NCBI RefSeq assembly: GCF_910592395.1 | Contig: NC_088312.1 | Location: 682,001-746,000 of the forward strand | Direction of reading: 5' to 3' | DNA length: 64,000 bases | DNA from: Lineus longissimus | Taxonomy: Eukaryota; Nemertea; Pilidiophora; Heteronemertea; Lineidae | Shown here: positions 36,001 to 48,000 of the stretch, one piece after another | Layout: the number at the start of each line of letters is the position of its first letter | Numbering within the stretch: position 1 is the first letter of the stretch | Notes under the pieces: model-generated | Databases searched by the model: none | What the model was told of the DNA's origin: nothing | Seen by the model: the letters and a program-made list of their open reading frames with translations, nothing else | Translations under genes and position numbers: made by a program

Positions 36001-39000
36001 GATATCAAGCCAGAAATTGAAGCTTTGGGGCGGAGCTATCCTTCGATTCCACCAACAAGTGATAATCCTGCAAGAAGTGAGGAGGAAAAGCTTGTCGCGA
36101 CGTTGATGTGCCAAGTCATGATAAAGGAGGGCATGGCTGGTCGTGTAGTGGTTGCAGATGGCGTCAACGAACTACCCGGCACCTTCGAAAACCAACCAAG
36201 ATTGGAAACAGTCAGAGTGACCATCGAGGGAAAAGAGAAGCAGTACGTGCCAACCGGGTGCTACCTGCCTGCGGGAACGGAATTGACCTTGTCTTGGAAT
36301 GTGTTGAGCGGTGCGTCTAGTGGCTGGTCCGTCGTCGTCGGGGCACACACGGATGAGCTCTACAATGTCGCAAATCCATTGCGGAGATGGCCCAAGGTCA
36401 GCATGAAGAAGGCCTTGAATGGTGGTTTCGTGAAGCTTTGCAACCCATTTGGCGGACAGGTTTATCTACAGAGTCCTGAGAGGCAGGGTAAACTTAGAGT
36501 GAGCTTGGACAACGTCGTACCTTCACCGAGGTTCACCTACGAAACTGCCAAAGACTGGGAGAGCGTAGAAGCAAAGAAACCAGGGCTATGGTGCGATATC
36601 TCCGGAGACTTGATCACATTCACGTTGCCTTCCAAGTCAGTTCGTCACCTGAAGGACTTGGGAGCGAGTATGAGGCATTGGGACGATGTCGTGAGGTCGC
36701 ATATAGACCTCCGTGGGATTGACCCTTCTCGAGGCCGTGGCCAGTGGGTGGTGACCGACGAGCAGCCTAGTGTCGGGTACATGCATTCTGGATACCCCAT
36801 CGTCACCCATCTTGATGTGGCAGATCCAAATCGCGTAAGTATCCCTCTGCAGTCTTTCATCGTCCTTGTCCCCAACCTTCAACATCTTCTTTGAGATACT
36901 AAGAGAAGAGAATATCGATAACTGATCAATACAGTCATAAATTGTATAGTCTTATCTCGATATCAGCAGACTGATTTTAAAGTGACAGTTAAACATCCCG
37001 TGGCGGATTGCTATCAGAAATACCACTTTACCCAGTTCATTGGTGTGGCAGATTATGCATTGTCGTCATGTCCGATTCCAATGAGTTCTGCTAAGCGGAA
37101 CAACTTGCGTGGTCTGTCCGACAATCTTCAGGTTTTATCGTAGAGTTCAAATTTGATATAACGGAGGGGTGGTGTCTGAATTCGTTTCTTTTTATATTGT
37201 ATTTACAGAGAGGTTCGGGCCCGTTTCTCTTGTTCGGCGATAGCATCCCAAACCCGACTGCAGGAGGCTTCTGGGGGATGTTCCATGAACTTGGCCACAA
37301 CTTTCAAGACCCGTCGTGGACCTGGGATGGCACTGGTGAGGTCACAGTCAACATCTTCACCATGCACGCTTTCGATGCCATGAGCAACAGGAAACCGTGG
37401 GAGAACGTCTTTGTGAAAAGAGACATGCAAAAGGCGAAAAGGTATCTCGATGGCGGCGCAGATTACGAGAAATGGAAAAAGGACGCCTTTCTAGCCCTGT
37501 ACATCTATGCACAACAAGCGAGGGACTTCGGCTGGGATGCCTTTAAGAGAGTCTTCAGAGAGTACGAGGCGCTCCCGGATAGTGCCAAACCGAAGAGCGA
37601 GGAGGACAAGATAACGGAATGGATGAAGCGGTTCTCGCTCACTACCGGGAGGAACCAGTGTCCGGCGTTTGAGTTCTGGGGCTTCCCTCATACCGACGAA
37701 GCGGTGAAGTCTGTGAAGCATCTTCCGCCGTACCTTCCCTCGGATGAGATAACCAAGGATATGGCACCGCAGAGGGCGAAGGACATTACGATGAAATACA
37801 TGACCATGTAGAAGAGCTGTCGTCACAGCGAGAACGGCAAGGTCATGTCTGCCGTATTCTCTTGGGGACTTTAAGTCAATAAGCAATCGGATCGGTTTGA
37901 TGAAACATTCCTATTATACCAATCGATATTAATAGAGCTACGACTCTCAAATCTAGTTGAGAGGGGCTATGGGTAATGGTGTATACTTTAATCATGATAG
38001 TGGTAGTTTCTTGGCGGCAAATTTGTCATGCCACAGATGAAAAATGTTTTAAGTCCAAATATCTTTTCACTTGTTTTGAATGCCCTTCAAAATAACTGGT
38101 ATCACAGTTGTTTTTGTATCTATTCGTGTCAGACTAAGGTGAACTTCTTTACAGATGATAAATCAATGTGATACGAATATCCCCTCAGGCGATCAACTTG
38201 CAATGAAATTCAACTGACATTTAGAGATGAATTGATCGCACCGGGGTTTCAGTGTAGGTTGATCTATGTTAGTCCTGCTATTGGGAAAATGTAATGTTGC
38301 TGGTGATCAATAACCACTGACCCTCGTAAACCAATGCCGAGTGCTCCTCCCTTCACTGAAGTGAAGAGCTCTGGATGGTTCATGATCCGCCCACGCTGGC
38401 TCGTCTCGCATGTTGTACGTTCACGCATCCTCCCGTCCCGTCAAAAACCCGAACGTGTTTTCAATTTCTCATAACGTCCGTTATATTTCAACACTACACA
38501 ACCATGTAATTATTCTAGCATTTCGTTGCTCTATATCCTGTATACATATACAGTGCACTTGTTACGCAGTGTAATTATGTACTTCAACGGTGTCAATTAC
38601 GGCGAGAATCACTATAGAAGCCTGAGAAGGTGGTACCTCCCTTCTGATGGCTTTGATTTAAGAGATGCACGTACTTTCAGCGACGGTGAAATTCCACACT
38701 TGATGATGAATCATCCATTATGTGTTATTGATGGCAGGAGGCATTTGACCCGACAGCACCATGCTTTATATCACCGCGCTGCGCAAATTGAAGCTTATTA
38801 GAAGGCGAATTTCACGTATCAGTCGAGCAGAAACAGAAACCATGATAGAGATTATCCATTCATGAGCTGATCGAGTCCAACCCATTTTCATTGTATTCAC
38901 CAAATTCTCATTGATTACTCGTATGTTTTTACGTCGAATTAAGCAAGCTTAGTGACCGTGGGTAGCCCACTGTCTAATGACGTTGCAATTCTTAAAATAA

Positions 39001-42000
39001 GGTTAAAGACATATGCTGTCGCCTATTTCTATTAATTGGATACATGCTGAGTTCTTGCCGGACATCTGCGGACTATCGGATAATAATGTCAACCACGTGT
39101 CGGGGGACCTGGAGCCTCAATGTGCTAATAATTGCAAGAAACCTCGCAAATACACCTGTAAAGAGTTTCCTAACATGATTAGACGACGGCTCATTTGCGG
39201 CGGCTGAACGGTCAGATAGAGCTCGTGGAGGTTCTCTGGTTGCGGCTGCTGTCATGGCCCGGTTTTCGGCTGCAGTCACCGCGCGGGCGCCGTAGCGTTT
39301 ATTTAGTTATTTAAAAGTCCTTCTGGTGTGGTTGACATCTATCGACAATACATTCCGCCTCACCAACCGCCAGCGGGTAATCTTGATAACCAATACCCGC
39401 TACCGCCAAAGTGTAAGTTTTGCCGCGGTGACCACGGCAGAGCGCGAAATCGCTCGATAGGAATCAGTCCCCGATGCGAGAAACGCCTCAATTTTTTAAC
39501 GAGGCGCGCGCCAACGTATTTGTCTGTTAAACATTCTCAGTACAATTGACATGTTGTTAGGAGACCGTTACGAGGTTTGGTTCCTGGCAGACGATAGTCG
39601 GGTTTTGCTCTGGTAATTTCATCTCAGTTCGGAAGCACTGTAGCTAATGTAGAAAGCTTACTAATGAACTCCTGTCCGTTATGCGACAGACACTTCCTCC
39701 TTCATCTCGGTCGGCATGGTGGCGGAACTGACTGAAACACTTCCTCCCTGGCATGCCTTGGCTCGGGCGGCATGGCAGCACTAAAACATCGATCAGCGAG
39801 AGAATCAAAGGAGACATGCCGCAAAATTTGACTCTGCATCTCAATTCTTCCCATCCGATAAGGCCTAACGCAAAGTATGGCTGGGAAGTATCAGGTGGAC
39901 CAGCCTACATGTATGTATACGAACTGGTAGGACTGGCCGGTGGTGACGGGTCTGCCTTGGGCCGCTCTGCCTTCGCTATCGAAATATCTCGACAGGGCAT
40001 AATTGCCTTCTTCAGAACATAACAAGGAACTCATTTCCCGGCAGACGATTCTCGATCATTTCCACCACCTGCGTTATCTGTTATCGTGGTCCTGACAGGA
40101 AATATCCTTAATACCTGCATGGAGTCCAAGGAATATCATTAAAGCGGAACAAAGCGCTCATTCACCGGCAAACGATTTGTCTTCGGACGATCCTCGATCA
40201 TTTTTACCGTTCCGTTTATCAGAAAATCCGCAGGGGTATCGGGGGCCGCCGGTGTGGCCTCAATCAATTCATCCCCCGAGTGGTTTTATGTCAGATCGCC
40301 TTCCAATAGCATTGGTTGATTGTAAGGATTACATTTGATCGCGGACTCAGTTTAACACTTTTATGGTTAACTGAAGACCGGTGTAACTGTCGAAAATGTC
40401 CCGTTATCGATTAAGTCGTATGAGCTTATGGGTCAATTTCGATTTGATTGACAAATCGTGGGATCAGCTCAGTACACACGAATATTCAGCACCCGCCCAT
40501 ATCTTACCTCAAATGCTGTGCTCATAATGATAAGAGTACCGGAATCCTTTGATGATCTTGGTTACTGCCAACTGTGGTCGAGATATATTTTCTTCGTCTT
40601 CGTCTTCCTTCTTCTTCTTAACCTATGACAGCATCAAATTCTCGTTCTACGGCTGAATAATAACAACGATAACGAGAAAGTTCATGTAGGTAAATGATCG
40701 ACGAGAATCTCGCCAATTCATTACCTTGAGTGGTTTCTGAGAACGTCATAATATGGTACATTCGGAAATGAAATCACTTTCAAATACTCAAGGAAATTAA
40801 TGTCAGAGTATAGCGGTATCTTCTTTTGTATGGTCATCGCATGGTATGCCAACAATTTTGCGAACTAAAGAGGCAGGGGCCATCGTGGAATTCGATTCTT
40901 GTATGTAATCGATATTGGGCAGACCAACCAACATGTAAACGGACCAGTTGTTAGAAAGCATGTCGGCTCAGAACAGCAAGCTGATATGTCGTTTCTGTGA
41001 TCAATGTAACAACATGACGACATGATGTTAAATGAGCTAACCCCTTTCCAACAACCTGGGCCTAGGAGGGTAGAACATGTAGAATGAGTCATTATCCTAG
41101 CTGCTGATGACAAGATTCCCCAACATAAAACAAACCGTCTGCCAGAAGCAGTCCTCTCAAGAGACGCCAGCAGCGGGATGCAATACTCCGGTGAGATATA
41201 CAGCAGTGAACACGGCAAGGACTAATAGGCAGACAAGACGGAGAGGAAATTAATCACCATCGTGACCTTTTGTTTGTTGCCATTAAACATCACAGGCAAG
41301 CAGATTGATATAAGCTTTTTGTTTAATGGCCAAAGGATTAAGAAGGAAACAAGGTTTATTGGATGACTTGACTTTTCTCGTTTGACTCAGCAATTTTGGT
41401 TGATGGAACATTTAACCCTTTGTTATTTTTCAAGATCGGTGGATTGCTAATTTGCATGGCGAAAGAGTCTATGCATGTATCTCCTTGCCATCCAAGACCC
41501 TTGGTCCGAAGGTTCAGTCTGCCAACATAAAACTAACAATCGACCCTATTCGCCTTCTTGTTTGGCTGTGATTTATCAAATTCCTATCAGAAACTAACGG
41601 AACCTTGACCACATTTCTCTTTCTAGTTTGGCTCGGATGCTTCAGCCACAGTGGGATGCTACTGGTCTCACCCATTGTCACAGCCATCTGTAAGCGAAAG
41701 AGTCCACGCCTGCTGGCCGTCTGTGGCGGTATAGTGTCTTCCCTTGGCTGCCTCTTCCTCTCATTCTCAACAGAATTCTACCAACATTTCATTAGCTACG
41801 GGATACTCGCCCTCGGAACCAGCATCACCATGACGACTGCTAACATCATGGTGGGACGCTACTTCAAAGTGAGGAGAGAACTTGCAGAACTGGTCGTGAT
41901 TTCAGGCTCTGGTCTTGGACAAAGCGTGATGTCTACATTTGCTGCTAAGCTGATTCGGTACGTGTCCTGGTCGACTGATCTGCCCGATATGGTTCCACTT

Positions 42001-45000
42001 TTACTTAGATCTTTCCTCGATACTGCCACCAGCGCGGCCAAAACTATACAATCGATCCCAGCAGGTAGTTGGCACTACAAATTACCCGTTGGTATCCCGT
42101 TAGTTTATAACGGCGCTAAGCGAATCAAATAACGCCAACCTCAACAGCGTGTAAGGTCAGGTTCGATCAATTTGTATCAAAACTTGACATAACGAATTGG
42201 TTTCCCCTTTCCGGTTGAGGCCCATCGACTACCCCGCAAAGAGTTTCGTGAGGGTCGATGTTATCAAGTCTTGAGAAGACTCGGGCCTGTGAGGGTCGAT
42301 GTTATCAAGTCTTGAGAAGACTCGGGCCTGTGAGGGTCGATGTTATCAAGTCTTGAGAAGACTCGGGCCTGTGAGGGTCGATGTTATCAAGTCTTGAGAA
42401 GACTCGAGCCTGTAGACACCAACTTTTGTACCTGACCTGTTATGACAACTTATTGTAAGCTATTGTCTGTTTCAGTGTGATAGGCTGGATGAGAGTAATG
42501 CAGTGTTTCGCCGGTTTCATGTTCCTGACCTTCGTCTCTGGGTGCCTCTATCGCTCAGCCTCTTTATACCATCCGAGAAGAAAGGTCATCCTTCATATGA
42601 AAAATCAAAAGCGGCCGAAAACCGCGCAACGAGACACGCCGAAGCCTCCCTATCGGGACTTTAGGGCCTTGAGGATGAGGATCGTTCAAGTTATTGTTCT
42701 ATCTGCTGCATTGGTTTCATTCGGAGTCTATACGCCTTTTATATTTGTGGTAAGTACGTTTTGCTTTGAACGCCTCACGCAATGAAATATTCACGGTTCT
42801 GTAGGATATTACACATGTGCATTGCATATTATGCCATCTCAGTCACATCCCACCTCATCACGCCACGCCACGCCACGCCACGCCACGCCACGCCACGCCA
42901 CGCCACGCCACGCCACGCCACGCCACGCCACGCCACGCCACGCCACGCCACGCCACGCCACGCCACGCCACGCCACGCCACGCCACGCCACGCCACGCCA
43001 CGCCACGCCACGCCACGCCACGCCACGCCACGCCACGCCACGCCACGCCACGCCACGCCACGCCACGCCACACCACGCCACGCCACGTCACGTCACATCA
43101 CATCACGTCACATCACATCACATCTGATTCACATCACATCACATCACATTAGCATTAGCACGTTATCCAGTTTCTCCAAATAAATATGCACGTTTGATAC
43201 TCTGGTTCACCCTTTCCAATCTCAAAATCACAAAGTGGTCGTTTTGTGGCATCATCTCACAGGGCCTATTCATCATCATGGTCAACAATAATCCGTCTGA
43301 CGCAAGCGATAAAAGGTTCCCTGGGGCGGGTGTTCTCGGAGAGCTTAGCGTGTTTCAGCAAACCTTCTTTAGCAATGAATTGCGCAAATGCTTCTTAACG
43401 ACATTAGTTAAGAGAAGCAGGTGAAATGTTTTTGAGTGTGTCCGTTTCTGAATGTGTATTGTTCCACATATCTCAGTGTCCTCTCCCGAAGCCTTCAAAT
43501 GGTTCGGATATAGCGTCAACAACAGGCTCCACACAGACATATAGTAGGACCGCCGAATCACTGCGCGAAGTGAGTCAACAAGTCAAAAGCCGAGGCTGCC
43601 CTTCCCAGTCTGGCCACTTATAACCTCTTTCATTTCGCAGAGAGAAGACAGACAAGTTTCACTAGTTAATGAAATGAACTTGGTTGTACAAGACGGGTCT
43701 TGTTCTGTATTATGAGGATGTTTATGTTCAAGTATAAGAAGTCTCTCAAAATCGAATCAAATGAAAGCTTAAAGTGGCCATTGAAGTCATATGACTCGTG
43801 TCATTCAGTATACACGTTGTTTGTTCAAAAACAACGTTATTATTGTTGAAAGCCCCAGGCACTACGTTAACGTTGCGATCTTGATGCTATCTCGCTTCTA
43901 CTGGTTTGGCAATGGGTGTCCCAAAAAGAATTGTATATATCGAAAAGATAATCTTATGAAGATGGGTATAAATGGAACAAACACGAAACGTTTTAGTCCG
44001 GGTTCACGCTGTCACTTGTCACGTTTCACTTGTCACGAGTCAACTGAATCTTGAAAACACGAGGTGAGGTTGAAAGGTGACATCGTGAATCGTATGTAGC
44101 TCGTTCTTTGGAAATGACTTGTTCGTTCTTCATGTCACGCATGAAGAGTGACACGTTACAAGTGAAAACGTGAACTCTATATAATCGACGCATTATGGAT
44201 ATCTAAATTTTTTATTATATACATCCTACTTTCATTTTCCAAATGCAATGATTTAGGCCTAATGTTGCCAGCTACTCTCCTCTCTTCTAGACTGGGCACT
44301 TTTGGACAGCCTTTGAAGTACTCTCCACCTGTTACCAGCCCACGCGACAATGCATTTTTACAGCGTGGCAGCCGCATTCAAATTAGATCACCACTGCTTC
44401 TGATCTGCGTTTTAGTGTATAAACAATCTATTAGCCAAGAAAGTAGCTTCCGTTACCATCACTCGAATCCACTCTTTTCAGATAAAGGCTGCGCCCAAGG
44501 ACCTCCTCGAAGCTCCTGATCTTTTCTTCATCCTTCCGCTCCTCATGGGTCTATCTTTCGTAGTTGGAGTACTAACCGTCGGATACATAGTGGTGCAGAA
44601 AAACGAATCATGCGTGGTCTCAAGACAATATCTGTGCCAAATAACGGGAATTGGGTGTGGAGCAGTGTCCATGATGTTCCCGATTGCCAAGGACTATACT
44701 GCTCATGCGCTCTGCGTCACCGCATACGGACTTTTCATTGGCGCGTATTATTACAGTTTGAAGATGTTGACCTATGAACTTGTGGAGGTGAAGGTCATGG
44801 AGAGAGCGTGGAGTTATATAATGTGTGCCCAGTCGGCTGGAATACTTGTTGGAACGCCTACTGCAGGTAAGAACTTCTTTCATCCATCTCAGGCGGATTG
44901 CATTGATGTTCGTCCGATAATCACTTTAAGCTTTCAGTCTCCGGAGACTACAGCGGCGTTCTTAATCCGTCTCAAAATGATTTTCTCCCTGTCATAGTCA

Positions 45001-48000
45001 GGTGTCATCAGCCACACACGATTCGTGTCACGCTTGACAAACACCATGCTGTCTGGTCATCGCCTCGTAAACACAGCGTACAGCGTCCGACCATTGAAAC
45101 CAATTGCATCGCCTCGTTAACACAGCGTTCAGCGTCCGACCATTGAAACCAATTGCATCGCCTCGTAAACACAGCGTACAGCGTCCGACCATTGAAACCA
45201 ATTGCATCGCCTCGAAACAAAGGGTAAAGGGTCCGACCATTGATTGAAACCAATTGCATCGCTTTGTAAACACAGCATTGAGCATCCGACCACTGAAACC
45301 AACAATCGCAACAGACGAAGACATTTGAATAGCCCGAGGACCCGGCAAGCTATACGTCATCCAACACTCGCAACCTGACGACCGTCAAAGGAAGTTAATT
45401 TGTTTTGCCGGAGTGAGGCATCCGGCACGTAAGACCGCTCAGCTAAATGATACAGTCAATTGATTCCATCAAAAGCACTTACTCTCCAAATATTGCCATG
45501 CGCATTTGACCAGCTCCAATCTTTCTAATGAAGGCCAGTTTGGTCATGTCCTGGTCCATCTCATTCCCGGGAAAGGCAATTGATTGAAAAAAGCTTTGGT
45601 TGACCGTCGTCAGTGGAAAAATGCTCCAGAGGAATAGGACATATGGGGTTTTCTCGCCGTTTTATCACATTGACTCCAACTTAATTTCTTGAGCGAAAGG
45701 CTTTGCCATAAAGGAAATGAGTAACTTTGCCATGATTACAACGCTGCAGATTAATGTCACGAACGCTGTACTAATAATGTCCAGGAGCAATTTAGTTGGT
45801 CATGATCATTCATCATCCAATGAGAGGAGTCCAATTTAAGACGATGATAAATGTCACCGTTACGTTAGGCGATGGGCGTCTCAGATGTTTCTAAGTATCG
45901 GGTCGCAGCAAAGGTATGAAGTACCACATTCATCAATGAACGCTGAGGTAGAGGTCGGTTATAACGTCGGTCTGATGTTGTCTTTTTATTATACAGCATT
46001 AGAAGAAAAAAACATATACGGGCTACTTATCATGTCACCGGAGACAAAGAGACATCACTAGGCCTATAGCAACTCAATAATGCCTCTTCCTCCAACATAT
46101 TGTGTTCTGTCGTTATTACCGAGTAATATTGCCTACAAGATTTCATCCGAAGCGTCATGACGCTGATTTGATGGCCACTAACCAAGTGAAGCAATGATAA
46201 TTACGGCGTCAGTTCGCTTGACTATCGTGCCTCTTCAGGAAATATGTTGCAACAGGGTGCCCGATAGAACAATAATCGCTTTCCGGAAAAAACCCAATAC
46301 ATGTACTATGGTTATTAGTGTTCCGTCCTCTATTACTCCTACGAGCCATCCATTCAGCAGTGCCATGTCCTTACCCTATTCATATCGGCATCCTTATATA
46401 AATATTCCGCCTCTCGATGAAGCCGGAAGGAGCAAGTGAAAAAACCTGAATCTCAGGATGTCACAAGTATATCGGCGCCATTGCTTCAGCAATCAACAGC
46501 GTTAAACAGTTGAAATAGATGGCTTAGAGTCAGTTTGGTGGAGCAGTGTACCCAGTCTATCGAGAAATATTCGTGAAATTGCAGGATAATTTGAATGTAG
46601 TTCCCGGGGCGTAAAGTGTTGCATCTCAAAAGGATTTCCTCGCATTCAATTATTGAGTAATCCCGGCTCCAATCTAACGAAATTAGCTGTGCCATGCATC
46701 GCTACCGGATTTTTATCATAGGAATTTATCACGTTGCATGATTTTGTAGACTTCTTAAATCATCTCAGTCAAGATGTAAGCCGTAGAATGCGATTTACAA
46801 ATCTATCAGTATTTTCAAGAATGTCGTCTGCTATGTCCCGCGCCGTATACGATCAAATGTTATATCCACTTTCCTGAGCGACCTGGAATCGACGTTTTCA
46901 AACAAAAAGCTGGATGAAAGTAGATCGCCTGCTAAGCAGGCAAAACGAGGAAAATATGTTTTCAAATTAAAAATCGTCGTAAGCAAGGGAATTTGTGACT
47001 GAGAAAAATGTCATCAACAAGTAGTTTTTTTCTCACGTATCGCTTGTAGAATGAAACGATGCAGCCCAACATTTTAGCAGCAGACTTCACTTTGGCACTC
47101 TTGGTTTCAAGTGTCTGCTCATGGACAGAGCATTAGCCCTTACTCGAGAGGATGTGAAGTACAAAGCGGAGATAACCGACCGAGGTTCGAACCCTTGACT
47201 CGTGGATTTAGAGTCGAACGCTTGCGGTCCAGTCGAGGTCCGCACACCAGTTTAATGCATGGTATATGGCCAAGATGGCTAACGTTATCGTATTCTACAG
47301 GTGAAACAGTCGCCTTGTCAACACCCGCCGTATTCCCCTCACGATTCTCATCATCAAAACGAACATTTATAAGCGACACTTCCCACGTGCCGCACCTGAC
47401 AACTACTGCAGAAGAAATGTTGTTCGTGACATTTATTTTGATTTCTTGAGCGAGAGCCTTGCCGATGTCATGTTATTCGTAAAGCACTGGATCCGAGAAC
47501 ACCTAGAAACATTCAATGGCGCGCGATATCATAAAAACGGATAAAACTGTATGTATAGACAGGCGGCCGTCTCAGGGGGATGGAATGGGAATCGTCCTTC
47601 AGGTCACAATAAGTCAAAGTTCGCCAGACTCCACTATGATTGTTATTTATTCATGATATGAGCTATCACGCCCGCAGCAATGACAGACCTGGAAAAGATA
47701 ATGCATTTCGTCTGCCGTTTCTTCAGGCATAAAATGACGTATCCACCATATCTGCGAGATTCGATAGCTTTCTATCTAATTTCTCCGAGCGGAAAAATGA
47801 TAACCAGCTGAGATAATGAGTCTTTTTGAGATGTCTAAATCAGATTCGATTTTGGTAAATTTCTATCATCGATCGGATTATGATTGCGTGTCACCTTCGT
47901 CACGTTCTGCCTGTAAGAGCGACAAAAAATGCTATCCGTGACATGGGTAAGACTCACCGAGCAAGTCTAAAATGCTGCTTTATAGGAATACAAAGAATGA

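Larger units (their letters stand above)
32564..39292. repeat. Segmental duplication block B (6.73 kb)
   Basis: This is the second head-to-tail copy of 25060-32542. It lacks the ~753-bp segment found in A at 30579-31331 and otherwise matches closely throughout, including intronic and flanking sequence. That shows duplication of genomic DNA rather than retrocopying, because the intron of the M60-like gene is kept. It ends just before TAGCGTTTATTTAG. Confidence 0.92.

Noticed and set aside
42782-43183. Long open frames on both strands through the CGCCA array
   Set aside because: The frames stay open only because a 5-base repeat without stops reads open in several frames on both strands. The peptides are pure repeats and the SLC16 exons flank the array in another context.
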